Shown: positions 16,103 to 25,454 of the stretch, in pieces
How positions within the stretch are numbered: position 1 is the first letter of the stretch
Layout of the letters: every line of letters starts with the position of its first letter
Source: Clostridiales bacterium
GTDB taxonomy: Bacteria > Bacillota > Clostridia > Christensenellales > Pumilibacteraceae
Reading direction: 5' to 3'
DNA: 64,000 bases
Assembly: GCA_003533505.1 (NCBI GenBank)
Contig: DQGD01000001.1
Location: forward strand, 124,232-188,231
The notes under the pieces: model-generated
The model's database searches: none
The model's input: only the letters and a program-made list of their open reading frames with translations
Told to the model about the DNA's origin: nothing
Program-made: the position numbers and the translations under genes

Positions 16103-17122
16103 TTACAGCTTGTCTATCTCCACCACTACGCCAGCGTACTTGTCTGTGTCGTCGCCCATTTCGGCGAGAGAAGCACCCACCGACTCGAAGGGGATTTTTT
16201 TCGTAATCAGCGGCTGCACGTTGACCGCGCGCGAAGCCAGCATGTTGACTGCGGAAAGATAGTTGTCGTCGGCTCCGGACACGGGCGCGAGCGTGACGTT
16301 CTTTTCAAAAATGGGCAATAGGTTTATCGTCATGTCGCGGCCGAGATGCTCCATGCCCACAATCGCCGCGCGACCGAAGCGCGCCAGGCAGTCGAACGAG
16401 CGTTGAAGCGGCATGCCCGACAACAGACAATAGGCGGCGGTTTCCGCCATTTTGCCGCAGGTGATGCTGAAAATCTTTTTCACGGGGTCGGTGTCGACGA
16501 TGTTAATCGTGTAGTAGATGCCCAATTTCTCGGCGAGCTCCAATCTGTCGCCGCGCATGTCGACGACGATAGGCACGGCCTGATAATACAGAGCGACCTG
16601 CGCGAGCGCAAGTCCCGCGTCGGTTGCGCCCACGATGACGATGTGCTCGCCCTTTTCCAGCTTCAGCTTGTCGAGCGTGGCGACAGCCAGAGCGACGGTT
16701 TCTATAAACACGCCCTCCTCGGCGGATATTTTGCCGGGAAGAAGTATCGCGTCCGACTGCGGCACCGTGATGAAGTCGCGCAGCACGCCGTCCTCGGTCT
16801 TGCCGTAGGTATAGCTGTGCTCGCACTCGCCCTTTTTACCGCTGCGGCAGTGCGCACACTCGCCGCAATAGGACACGGGGCGAACGTACACCGTGTCGCC
16901 GCGCTTTATTCCAGTCACGTCGCCGCCCGTTTCCGTGACGAGCCCCACGCCGTTTCTGCCGAGAACGAGCGCGTTCGGAGCGGCGGAATTGTAAACGTCG
17001 CACTCCGTAGGCGTAAGCGAAGCCGCCAGCATTTTCAGTTTTACGCAACCGGCTTCGACGGACTGCGAGCCCATGTCTATAAGCTCTGCCTTTCTCTGAC
17101 CGGTAACCCTCCAAGCTTTCAT
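16103..17122 (-). CDS. Medium-chain dehydrogenase/reductase lacking the GHE catalytic-zinc motif
   Basis: 339 residues starting MKAWRVTGQRKAELID; AAGGAAA upstream fixes the ATG at 17122. The fold is that of zinc-type alcohol/sorbitol dehydrogenases: structural zinc site C86-C89-C92-C100 (CGECAHCRSGKKGEC) and an NAD(P)-binding Rossmann domain (HIVIVGATDAGLALAQVALYY). The usual GHExxG motif carrying catalytic-zinc ligands reads LGRNGVG (about residues 55-60), and the first ligand region reads TPTECDVY. It may therefore bind no catalytic zinc, or bind it differently. Substrate unknown. Monocistronic. Confidence 0.85.
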   Translation of the reverse strand: MKAWRVTGQRKAELIDMGSQSVEAGCVKLKMLAASLTPTECDVYNSAAPNALVLGRNGVGLVTETGGDVTGIKRGDTVYVRPVSYCGECAHCRSGKKGECEHSYTYGKTEDGVLRDFITVPQSDAILLPGKISAEEGVFIETVALAVATLDKLKLEKGEHIVIVGATDAGLALAQVALYYQAVPIVVDMRGDRLELAEKLGIYYTINIVDTDPVKKIFSITCGKMAETAAYCLLSGMPLQRSFDCLARFGRAAIVGMEHLGRDMTINLLPIFEKNVTLAPVSGADDNYLSAVNMLASRAVNVQPLITKKIPFESVGASLAEMGDDTDKYAGVVVEIDKL

Positions 17123-17227
17123 CGGTTTCCTTCTTTTCGGCACGAACCGCGCCGCGAGGCGTTTAATTTCAGGCGATACGCGTTTTCCGTTTCGGGAAGC
17201 TATATCTCGCCTTCAGCCTCGTCGATT

Positions 17228-17256
17228 AGTATAGCATATAAGTCGCAAAAAAACAA
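17228..17256 (-). promoter_or_regulatory. Promoter of the dehydrogenase gene
   Basis: TTGTTT (17251-17256), 17 bp, TATACT (17228-17233) on the minus strand. Confidence 0.6.
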
Positions 17257-17342
17257 CTACATAACGCGCTTTTTTGTTTAATCGCAGGAAAAATCACGAT
17301 TTCGGCGGCGGAAACGCGCGAATATACCGTCCCGAAACGAAA

Positions 17343-17393
17343 AAACCGCAAGCCGATAGCGACGGTAAAGCTTGCGGTTTCGATTGATTTTTT
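17343..17393. terminator. Terminator after the 2009-aa lipoprotein gene
   Basis: A 10-bp stem AACCGCAAGC / GCTTGCGGTT with A-tract on the left (T-tract on the minus strand). Confidence 0.8.
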
Positions 17394-17413
17394 GATGTGC
17401 TAAGGTCGAAAAA

Positions 17414-20400
17414 TCAGTTAAGATACGCCGCGATTTGCGGTTCGGCAAGCTCGTCGGTCAGCACGAGAATGTCCTTAAATTCCATCTCGAAGGTTTTCGC
17501 CGAGGTGAAGCCTATGCCGTAGGCGCATCTGCCTTTCGCCGCGAACGTGTGTCCTGCCGCCGCGCTGTCGTAAATCTTGACGTACTCGCCGTCGGCGTTT
17601 TCGTAGAACAGATACACGTTGTCGTTGTCGCGTATAAACATATACGAATACGTCCTGCCAATCGCGTTCCAGGTGTAGTTGTCGTAATTCGCGCCCTGCA
17701 CCCGACTGCTTATGACGTTGCCTGTCTCGCCCCAGCCTTTGCCCTCGTTCAGCAGCACGCGGTAGCCGGTGCTCCAGAATCCCGCGAACGAAGTGACTTT
17801 GCCGTCGGCGAACTGTATGCCGATTGCCGGGTCGTACTCTATGCTCGAAGCCTTAAGCTCCTCCACGCTCGCGAACGCGCTTATGTCGGACTTGTTTGTG
17901 ACCTTGAATTTTATTATCGCCTTTTCGCCTACGCCGTCGGTGAAAAAGCCGTTCTTATACTTTTTCGCGACGTAAACGCCGTCGTCCTTGCCGCTCAAAT
18001 CCCACGCCGTGCGGTCAACGTCATAGCTCGCGCCGTTCAGCGTGGCGCCGCCGCCGAGGGCGTAGCGCGTGGCGTAGGGCGCGGAGGTAAACTCGCCGTT
18101 CTCTATTCCGTAGCGCGATTTCTGACATCCGAGCGCGCTAATCGTGACCTGATAGCTTTCTGTTTTCGACAGCACCGCCGAATATTCGCCGTCGATTCCC
18201 GTGTGCACGAGGTAAGTCGCGCCCGTGCTTTCGCCCACGATTTTCATCGTTGCGCTCGCCGCATAGCCGCCGCTCGGAGCGTAGCTAAGCTTACCCGAAA
18301 CGGTAACGGGGTCGGAGACTACCGTAAACTCGATTTCGACCAAGGTATTCGCGGACGCAACCGGAACGGTGATTTCGGAAGCGGCTTTCACGGCTTTGCC
18401 GTTCACTCTCGCCGCGCCCGCCGTATAGCCGGAAGCCGGGTATGCCGTGAGCTTCAATTCGCCGCCGTTCGCCGTCAAATCGTCGGAATAAACGTCGCCG
18501 TTGCCTTTAATCGCGATAATCGGCAGTGCGCCGCTCGCGGCTGCCGGGGCGGCTTTCAGCGCGGCGTTTCCGTCCGAGTAGGAGACGTACTTCGCATTGG
18601 TTGCCGTGACCGTGCTGTAGTTTGACCACAGCCCTACCGAGCAAGCTCCGCCGAAACTCGGGTCGCGCACGGCGGCTACGACCGACGAAGCCGAATACAC
18701 GGCGAGCGTAGAGCCGCTCTTTACCAGCATGTACGTTCCGCCCCCCGACGGCAGCGGCAGATATTTCTTCTCCGTTCCGTTCGAGAGGACAAAGCCCGAT
18801 TTATTTGCGCCGCCGGAGGCGTTTATCGTCATCGACAGCGTAAGGTTATCGGCGCAAGCCGCGCGGTACCACACCTCGCTCTCGTCGTCGGATTTCATTG
18901 TCACCGTCGAGCCCGAATAGGTAACGTTCCCCGTCGCCGCCTCGCCGTAGCGGCCTTCGCCGAAAACCGCCGCGGCTCCCACCGCGCGGTAACCGTCGAC
19001 GTTATACGAGCCGTAGGACGAGGGCGAAGCGAGATTTACCGTAGTCGGCTTTATCAGCGTGCCCTTCACCCTGCCGATATATGTCTGATAGATATTCCGA
19101 GCCGTGTCCTGAGCCTCGCTCGTCAGTTGCAGGCGATAGTACGCCGCAAAGACGTTGACGTTCGCCGGCACGGTCTTGTAGCCCAGCGTTTCCCACGAGG
19201 CAAACGCTTCGGCGGTCATCACGCCCTTGGCTTCGAGCCGCGCCGAAGCCGTAACGGGCGCGCCGAACAGGCTGTGATTCTGAAGGTCGACGTATACCGT
19301 TCTTGTCGAGCCGCCGTAAGCCCCGAAGTGGATTTCAAAGTGCGAATTGACCCGGAAGAAGTTCTTTTCGTTCCACATTACGTCCGGGTCGTAAGCGCGC
19401 GCCGCGACGTACAGTCCGTCCGAGGCGATGACGGCGGTGGTTTCCACTTTTACGCCCGAAACGTTGTAGGCGTAGAATTTCTTGCCGACGTACTCGGGCT
19501 CGTCGAACTTGCCGTCGATTGCGAACGCTCCGCTCGGGCGCGAGCCGCACGCCACGTCGTACAGCGGCAAATCCGCCGCCTTACCGGCATCCGTCTTGCC
19601 GAGCACGACTATCTCTCCCACCGCGATTGTATCGTCGCTTTGGTCGAGCTTTGCGGAGGTTTTGAGCGTAATTTCTATCTTTTTGACCTTCGTCGTGGCG
19701 AAATCGGCGATAATCGCTCCGCCCGGGCGCATATAGCTCTTAGCGGCGTTGTAGTTCTGCTCGTCGGTTTCCGCTTCCATGGAAACGGTTTTGCCACTCG
19801 CGAGCGTAAGTCTTATAGTAGCCTTTTTCACCGCTTTCGAATATGTATAGCTGTTGTAAACCATTACCGCGCGGATTTCCTTTAACGACGGGAATTCGAG
19901 CGTTATCGTCGCGTCGCCGCCTGCCGTAAACTCCCGCGACTTCTCGAACGGCTGGTACGGGAACGCGCCGTCGGTAAGGTATTCCGCGCCGCTTACCGTG
20001 CCGCTCGCGGTGATAGTCGCCTCGGCGGCAACGTTTGAAAATCCGCTTGCGACGGCAGGCAGCGGCTGGAGCGAGAACGTGCCGCCCGTGCCGGCGAGCA
20101 CGTCGCAGTTATAGTAGTCGCTGTGCGTAAAGCGCACTCTGTCGACGGCAATCGCTCTGCCTGCGAACGCGCCGTTGACGTAGTTGTCGACGGGGTTATA
20201 GAACGCGTGATAGACGGCAAAGAGCTCGCCTCCGGCTTTTACGAAGCTGTGGTGCCCGGTGCCCGACATGAAGTCGTACATCGGCTGCTCGGTGCCTATG
20301 CCTATGACGGGGTTGGCGTAATCTCTCGACAGTTTTCTGAACGGTCCCAAGGGAGTGTCGCCCACCGTCTGCATTACGGAATAGCGGCGGTCGCCGTAGC

Positions 20401-23400
20401 CGAACGGCGAATACGTCAGGTAGTACTTGCCGTCGTGCTCGATTGCGAACGCGCCCTCGCAGATACCGCCGTCGTTGGCGCCGGAAGCGCTCGTCCCCGT
20501 CCAATTATTGTAGTTAATGTCGCCTTTCGTTCCTGTAAATTGATGTACTTGTTTGTTTTTTGCCTGTTCCGACGGCATCAGAAGCAGCGTGAGCGTGGAA
20601 AAATCGGGAGTAATCATGTCCTTCATTTTCATGCCCCAAATGCGGTTGCCGTCGGTTATCGAACTGACGTGCTGCGAGAAATACAGGTACATGTCGCCGC
20701 TCGAGGTAATGAACGGACTGACGTCGATTGCCGGCCAAATGCCGTAACCCGTGGCTGAATCGATATATTTACTCGTCATCGCGGCGAGCTGACTCTTGAA
20801 ATGCTTGCCGAAGTTTATAGGCGGCGTGCTCTCGTTTATCGTTTCGCCGTTGAGGTTGGCGGTTTTGCCGCTACCGTAGTATTTTTCGGCGGTCACCATG
20901 GAGTATGGTCCCATCGGGCTGTCGGAAATGCCGATGCCGATGTAAAGTCTGTCCCACTTGTTTGCGTCGTTGCTCGTGTCCGCGCCGACGTACTCCGTTC
21001 CCGAATTGCCCTGTTTCGAGCCTGCGGAGAAGAATATGAAGTACTTGCCCGTTTTGGGGTCGCGGATAAGCTCGGGCGCCCAATAGTTGTTCATGGACCA
21101 TGCCGACGAGGTTATCGCCAGCGCGTTGCCGTCGCTTGCCTTGCCCGCTCTTTCCCAGCGCGAAAGGTCGCGGCTGCGGTAAAGCGGAAACGCCGAGTTT
21201 CCTCCGCCGCCCGTCACCGCCATGTAGAACCAGCCGCCGTAAACGGCGTCCTCTTCCTCCGAAACGTAGATTACGCCCGGGTCGGCGCCGTCGATTTCGA
21301 GGTCGTTGCGATAAAACAGCGTGGTGTCGTAGGTTATTCCGCCCGAGGGCTGCGTGCCGTCGGACACCGTGACCACGGGGAACTCGTCGCTCTCGCCGCT
21401 CTTCGGCACAAAGTGCACGGCAATCACGTTGGTGTCGTCGCTCGCTACTTCAAAGCGGTAAGCAGCGGTCGTTTCGGTCGTCGATATAGGCGTAAGCGCG
21501 TTGCCGCATGCCGTTACTTCGTCGATTTCATAGCCGTAGTCGGGCGTGACGACGAGCGTGAGCACGTCGCCCAGCCTTGCCCTGCCGTTATCCGCGCCGC
21601 CCAGCGCGACTCCGCCCGAGCCCGTGCGCGTTACCTTGACGGACTTGACGACCAGGCTGTCCGCCTCCGCCGCGTCCTCGCGCGCGGAAACTTCGGTAAG
21701 CCGCGCCGCGCCATCCGAATAGAAACCGTACTCGCACGCGCCCGTAAAGTCGCCTGCCGTAAACGCCGCGCTGTCATAGCCGCTGCCGCGGTAGGCGTAG
21801 ACGTACACCGTCGAGCCGTACTTAACCACGCGTATTCTGCCTGTGCCGCCGAGCTTTACCTTGTCGGTAGTAAAGACGACTTTGCCGTCGAGCGTAGCCG
21901 TTACTGCGCCGCTCGTAAACGCGATTTTCAGCGTTTTGCCGCCCGATTTCATTATCACGCCGGCTTCGCCCGATTGAATGACCGCCTCACACACGGCTTT
22001 TTCCGATTTATGCCTCGAAAAAGCCGTCGCCGCGCCGTTGCTTTCCAGCGTAGCGCCGCCGTCGTAACCCTCGGTAAAGCCGTCGGTCGCAAGCGACAGG
22101 GCGACTGCGGTAAGGTCGAGCGTAACGTCGTCGTAGCTGACCAAAAACGCCCTTTCACTCATGCGGAGCGCGAGCGCGTCGATATTTATCTTATAGGAAC
22201 CCGACGGCAGCGTGGTCGAAAAGCCGCCGTTTTCGTCGGTGGTCAGGCGCGCCTTTTCCGCGCCGTCGGCAGAGGATATTATCAGCGTTACGCCCGAGGG
22301 CTTGCCGCCGCCGACTACGCTCAGCGTGCCGGCTACTCCCACCGCTTCCTTTTTCTCGCGGTACTCGGCTTTTACCGTTGCGTCGAAGTTTATCGTGACC
22401 GGCACTCTGCCGTCGGCAGGCAGCTCGCCCGTGTACGGCTCGTCGTTCACCGTCACCGAGAACAGCACATAACCGTCGTCCGGGACGCACAAAATATAAG
22501 CCACCGAGCCGTGCGGCGCGGCTTCGGGCGCGGTAGTCGTGCCGTGCGCGGTCGCGATAACCGTAATCGTATGGTCGACGGGCACGAACTCGCACACCGC
22601 TTCTATATCTTCGTGAATATCATATACGGTAACCGAACCCGTTTTAGCCGCGGCGGTGTAATCTATACCGTTCACCGTAAAACGTCCCACCGTATAGAAA
22701 TCGTCGGCGGTTATGTTGAAAGTAACTTCGCCGAACGGCTCGACTTCGGCTGCGGAGGCGGTCACGGTACCGCCCTCGCCGTAACTTGCGGTAACGAAAT
22801 ACGCCTCTACCGCCTCGAAACATGCGGTGACAAGCATATCGAATTCGGGCACGAGCGTGAACGTGCCGTCCTTATTTACGTTGTCCAAGTTGAAAAGCCG
22901 AGCTTCGCTACCGTCGCTTTTGGCGATTCTCACAAAATCGAGCCTGTAATCGCGATAAGCCGCGACGGTAAACGTCACCTTTTCGCCGCTCTTTACCGAC
23001 TCCGGCGAAGCGGTGAGCGTGCCACCGCCGCCCTCGACTGCGGTTTTGACGGAATAATACGTTTCGGGCTCGGGAGTTTCGGCTTTTTCGGTAAACGTAG
23101 CCGAAATCGTGACGTCGGCCGTAACGTTCTTTATCTCGAACGCGCCGCTCGTCAGCTTTTCCTTTTTGAGAACGTGCTTGCCCATGGCGTCGGTATACTC
23201 CGCGCCGCCGGGCTCATAGCCTTCGTCCGGTACTAGCGTGACGGTTATATTGCCGCCCTTTTCCACTATAAAATCGGCGCTCGCCTCGTCAAGCACGATT
23301 TTGCCGTGCTCGGCAGGATTGATTTTTATCTCGAACGAGGTGCGCGCGGGCGTGGGTTCCGGCTGCGGCTTCGACGAGCCTGCGCACGCGGCAAGCGCGC

Positions 23401-23443
23401 ACGTCAACGCAATCGCGATTATTACCGAAAACAACTTCTTCAT
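17414..23443 (-). CDS. Giant multidomain lipoprotein with a GH43-type catalytic domain
   Basis: 2009 residues. Signal peptide with lipobox LAAC (Cys20). About residues 35-370 hold four divergent InlB-like beta repeats (GGTVTASAAEVEPFGEVTF). A carboxypeptidase-regulatory-like domain follows near 375-450 and a laminin-G-like region near 450-590. The GH43 five-bladed propeller spans about 700-1110: DGADPGVIYV with the candidate base Asp near 720, NNYWAPELIRDP near 789, and GGICEGAFAIEHDGKYYLTY with the candidate acid Glu near 996. Then come an F5/8-type discoidin-like module (about 1130-1270), a CBM9-like domain (about 1290-1450), two further sandwich modules and a second carboxypeptidase-regulatory domain (about 1720-1790). 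GH43 enzymes act on arabinose- or xylose-containing glycans; the linkage is unknown. Confidence 0.88.
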   Translation of the reverse strand: MKKLFSVIIAIALTCALAACAGSSKPQPEPTPARTSFEIKINPAEHGKIVLDEASADFIVEKGGNITVTLVPDEGYEPGGAEYTDAMGKHVLKKEKLTSGAFEIKNVTADVTISATFTEKAETPEPETYYSVKTAVEGGGGTLTASPESVKSGEKVTFTVAAYRDYRLDFVRIAKSDGSEARLFNLDNVNKDGTFTLVPEFDMLVTACFEAVEAYFVTASYGEGGTVTASAAEVEPFGEVTFNITADDFYTVGRFTVNGIDYTAAAKTGSVTVYDIHEDIEAVCEFVPVDHTITVIATAHGTTTAPEAAPHGSVAYILCVPDDGYVLFSVTVNDEPYTGELPADGRVPVTINFDATVKAEYREKKEAVGVAGTLSVVGGGKPSGVTLIISSADGAEKARLTTDENGGFSTTLPSGSYKINIDALALRMSERAFLVSYDDVTLDLTAVALSLATDGFTEGYDGGATLESNGAATAFSRHKSEKAVCEAVIQSGEAGVIMKSGGKTLKIAFTSGAVTATLDGKVVFTTDKVKLGGTGRIRVVKYGSTVYVYAYRGSGYDSAAFTAGDFTGACEYGFYSDGAARLTEVSAREDAAEADSLVVKSVKVTRTGSGGVALGGADNGRARLGDVLTLVVTPDYGYEIDEVTACGNALTPISTTETTAAYRFEVASDDTNVIAVHFVPKSGESDEFPVVTVSDGTQPSGGITYDTTLFYRNDLEIDGADPGVIYVSEEEDAVYGGWFYMAVTGGGGNSAFPLYRSRDLSRWERAGKASDGNALAITSSAWSMNNYWAPELIRDPKTGKYFIFFSAGSKQGNSGTEYVGADTSNDANKWDRLYIGIGISDSPMGPYSMVTAEKYYGSGKTANLNGETINESTPPINFGKHFKSQLAAMTSKYIDSATGYGIWPAIDVSPFITSSGDMYLYFSQHVSSITDGNRIWGMKMKDMITPDFSTLTLLLMPSEQAKNKQVHQFTGTKGDINYNNWTGTSASGANDGGICEGAFAIEHDGKYYLTYSPFGYGDRRYSVMQTVGDTPLGPFRKLSRDYANPVIGIGTEQPMYDFMSGTGHHSFVKAGGELFAVYHAFYNPVDNYVNGAFAGRAIAVDRVRFTHSDYYNCDVLAGTGGTFSLQPLPAVASGFSNVAAEATITASGTVSGAEYLTDGAFPYQPFEKSREFTAGGDATITLEFPSLKEIRAVMVYNSYTYSKAVKKATIRLTLASGKTVSMEAETDEQNYNAAKSYMRPGGAIIADFATTKVKKIEITLKTSAKLDQSDDTIAVGEIVVLGKTDAGKAADLPLYDVACGSRPSGAFAIDGKFDEPEYVGKKFYAYNVSGVKVETTAVIASDGLYVAARAYDPDVMWNEKNFFRVNSHFEIHFGAYGGSTRTVYVDLQNHSLFGAPVTASARLEAKGVMTAEAFASWETLGYKTVPANVNVFAAYYRLQLTSEAQDTARNIYQTYIGRVKGTLIKPTTVNLASPSSYGSYNVDGYRAVGAAAVFGEGRYGEAATGNVTYSGSTVTMKSDDESEVWYRAACADNLTLSMTINASGGANKSGFVLSNGTEKKYLPLPSGGGTYMLVKSGSTLAVYSASSVVAAVRDPSFGGACSVGLWSNYSTVTATNAKYVSYSDGNAALKAAPAAASGALPIIAIKGNGDVYSDDLTANGGELKLTAYPASGYTAGAARVNGKAVKAASEITVPVASANTLVEIEFTVVSDPVTVSGKLSYAPSGGYAASATMKIVGESTGATYLVHTGIDGEYSAVLSKTESYQVTISALGCQKSRYGIENGEFTSAPYATRYALGGGATLNGASYDVDRTAWDLSGKDDGVYVAKKYKNGFFTDGVGEKAIIKFKVTNKSDISAFASVEELKASSIEYDPAIGIQFADGKVTSFAGFWSTGYRVLLNEGKGWGETGNVISSRVQGANYDNYTWNAIGRTYSYMFIRDNDNVYLFYENADGEYVKIYDSAAAGHTFAAKGRCAYGIGFTSAKTFEMEFKDILVLTDELAEPQIAAYLN

Positions 23444-23524
23444 CTACTTCTGCTCCCTTAAAAGGAATTATTCGGGCTGTAACGTGGAAGAGCTGCGCGC
23501 GGCGGCGCGGCTTCTATCCTATGT

Positions 23525-23553
23525 ATAGTATAACAATACGCACGATTTGTCAA
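23525..23553 (-). promoter_or_regulatory. Promoter of the 2009-aa lipoprotein gene
   Basis: TTGACA (23548-23553), 17 bp, TACTAT (23525-23530) on the minus strand; TATACT two bases away is an alternative -10 with 15-bp spacing. Confidence 0.7.
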
Positions 23554-23637
23554 CCCGTGGGAGCGGCGGCACGGCGTTTTTTTCGCAATTTTTCCTATTC
23601 CGCCGTAGGTCGGCGGCAAAACGCTAAGCATTTTTCG

Positions 23638-23680
23638 TCAAAAAACCGCGACGGGCAAAAGGCTCCCTGTCGCGGCTGTT
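23638..23680 (-). terminator. Terminator of the PhnP-like gene
   Basis: On the minus strand GCCGCGACaGGG pairs with CCCGTCGCGG and is followed by TTTTTTG. Confidence 0.8.
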
Positions 23681-23714
23681 TCTTTATTTGTTTTTGTGTT
23701 TCGGGCGGCTCGGC

Positions 23715-24569
23715 TTAAATCTCGACAATCATTCCGTCGTAAGCCGCGATAAAGCCGTTTTCTTTCGCCGCGCGCGTTATGTCGTCGTAGCCGACGGACA
23801 CGCCGTTATGCGAAAAGTGCGTGACTATATCGACGGTTTCGGGCTTGTAAAGCCCCATTCCGCGCAGTTTGTCGCGAAGAATGATATTGCGTTTCAGCCC
23901 CATGTGCGAAGCGTTCTCGCCCCATTCCTTGTAGGGGTCCATATCGCCGTGAGTACAGTCGTAACTCACGAGGTCGAACTTTTTGCCGCACTTACTCAGC
24001 CAATCCAGCGCCTCGGGCTTCGGGTAACCCGTATCGTTAAGGTAGAAAATCGTCTTGCCGTTCTTTTCGATAATGTACACATACGGGCGGCGAGTGCCGT
24101 GAGTGGCAGGCAGCGGCGTGACGGAATAGCCGTCTATTTCGGCGGTCTTGTAGGGCTCGATTACGTTCAGCCCCACGCGCTTTTGCTCCAGAAGGTACGC
24201 GCCCTGACCAGCCATGTAGTGGTAGTACTGCTCCACCATGTCCGTCGAGCCGTAAAACTCCAGCGTTTCGTGCTTCATGCCGTAGGAAAAGCCCACCTGG
24301 CGGTTGTGAAGCTCCGACGGCGTGAAATGGTCCTCGTGCGTGTGCGTAATCAGAACGTACCCGAGCTCGGCGAGGTTATAGCCCCATTTCAGCGAGCTGT
24401 GATAGGTGTCGGGGCCGAAGTCCACAAGCAGCTCGTCGTCGATGAGCGCCTGCGCACGCGCTCGCATAAACCTGCCGCCTTTCTCACGCGCCTCGCGGCA
24501 CACTTCGCAGTCGCAGAACACCGACGGAATACCCTCCGCAGCTGCCGTTCCCCAATACTGAATTTTCAT
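23715..24569 (-). CDS. PhnP-like metallo-beta-lactamase-fold phosphodiesterase
   Basis: 284 residues starting MKIQYWGTAAAEGIPSVFCD; GGAGG at 24573-24577 fixes this ATG over an open extension to 24746. The MBL motif THTHEDHF is clear, with further histidines in THGTRRPYV and THFSHNGV. The insertion CDCEVCREARE resembles the structural-zinc loop of PhnP, a phosphoribosyl cyclic phosphodiesterase. Such enzymes cleave small cyclic or linear phosphodiesters. No phosphonate lyase genes are near, so a generic phosphodiesterase role is more likely. truA lies upstream on the same strand, 143 bp away. Confidence 0.85.
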   Translation of the reverse strand: MKIQYWGTAAAEGIPSVFCDCEVCREAREKGGRFMRARAQALIDDELLVDFGPDTYHSSLKWGYNLAELGYVLITHTHEDHFTPSELHNRQVGFSYGMKHETLEFYGSTDMVEQYYHYMAGQGAYLLEQKRVGLNVIEPYKTAEIDGYSVTPLPATHGTRRPYVYIIEKNGKTIFYLNDTGYPKPEALDWLSKCGKKFDLVSYDCTHGDMDPYKEWGENASHMGLKRNIILRDKLRGMGLYKPETVDIVTHFSHNGVSVGYDDITRAAKENGFIAAYDGMIVEI

Positions 24570-24712
24570 GCTTACCTCCTTAATAACAACCTTATTCTTT
24601 ACCGCTTCTCGCGGAAGTTTTATCGTAACGATTTTTGCGTGAATTTGCGTAATTTTTGCGGAAAAACGCAAAAACTCATGTAAAAAAGGGCGAAAAAGAT
24701 GCTTTTTTAACG

Positions 24713-25447
24713 CTAGTACCTGACAGACTGCAAATATAATCCGCACGCCGGCAAAACGTCCTTCGCAACGCGGTTATCAGCGGCGGCGAGCAGTTTTTTT
24801 ACGCCGTCGCAATCGACTTGCCCGTAGCCTGCGCGGACGAGGACGGCGGCGATGCGGCGCACCATGTTGTACAGAAAGCCGTCGGCGGTGACGGAAATTT
24901 TGACAAGTCCGCCGCTCCGTCGGACGTACACGCTCTTTATGGTTCGCGTGAACGTCGTAGTGTCCGCTCCCGACGAGCAGAACGAGGTGAAGTCGTGCGT
25001 GCCCTCGAATGCTTTTGCCGCCTGTTTCATCTTCGCGATGTCCAACCGATTGTCCGCTCTCGCGGCGCGGTTAAGGTAGCAAGCGCGCTCGAAACGGCTC
25101 TCGTAAAGACAATACGTATAGGTTTTTTCGTGCACAGAGAACCTTGCGTGAAAGTCCGCGGTAACTTCCTCCGCTTTCAGAATTCTTATGTCGGGCGGCA
25201 GGAAATGATTGACTCCCGTCATGTAGTTTTTGACGGGGATAGCGGTGTTTACGTCGAAGTGCGCGACTTGACCGAGGGCATGAACGCCTGCGTCCGTTCT
25301 GCCGCTCGCAGTGACGGAAACGCGCTCGCCCGACAGCGAAAATATAGCGTCCTCGACGCGCTGTTGCACGGTGTCGCGCCCCGGCTGCCGCTGCCAGCCG
25401 TCGTAGGCGGTGCCTATATAGTCGAAAGTGATTTTTATTCTTCGCAT
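24713..25447 (-). CDS. truA: tRNA pseudouridine(38-40) synthase
   Basis: 244 residues. Catalytic Asp52 lies in SGRTDAGVHALGQV. The C-terminal motif MVRRIAAVLVRAG is also typical. TruA isomerises U38-U40 in the anticodon arm. It begins 7 bp after the ecfT stop, the usual ecfA-ecfA-ecfT-truA order. In many Bacillota this set directly follows rplQ; here rplQ is 14 kb away on the same strand. Confidence 0.96.
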   Translation of the reverse strand: MRRIKITFDYIGTAYDGWQRQPGRDTVQQRVEDAIFSLSGERVSVTASGRTDAGVHALGQVAHFDVNTAIPVKNYMTGVNHFLPPDIRILKAEEVTADFHARFSVHEKTYTYCLYESRFERACYLNRAARADNRLDIAKMKQAAKAFEGTHDFTSFCSSGADTTTFTRTIKSVYVRRSGGLVKISVTADGFLYNMVRRIAAVLVRAGYGQVDCDGVKKLLAAADNRVAKDVLPACGLYLQSVRY

Positions 25448-25454
25448 AGCCGCC

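Noticed and set aside
20801..23236. 811-codon plus-strand frame opposite the 2009-aa lipoprotein
   Set aside because: It is the mirror frame of a GC-rich gene with clear domains; it is rich in Arg/His/Val, has no ribosome binding site and no recognisable motif.
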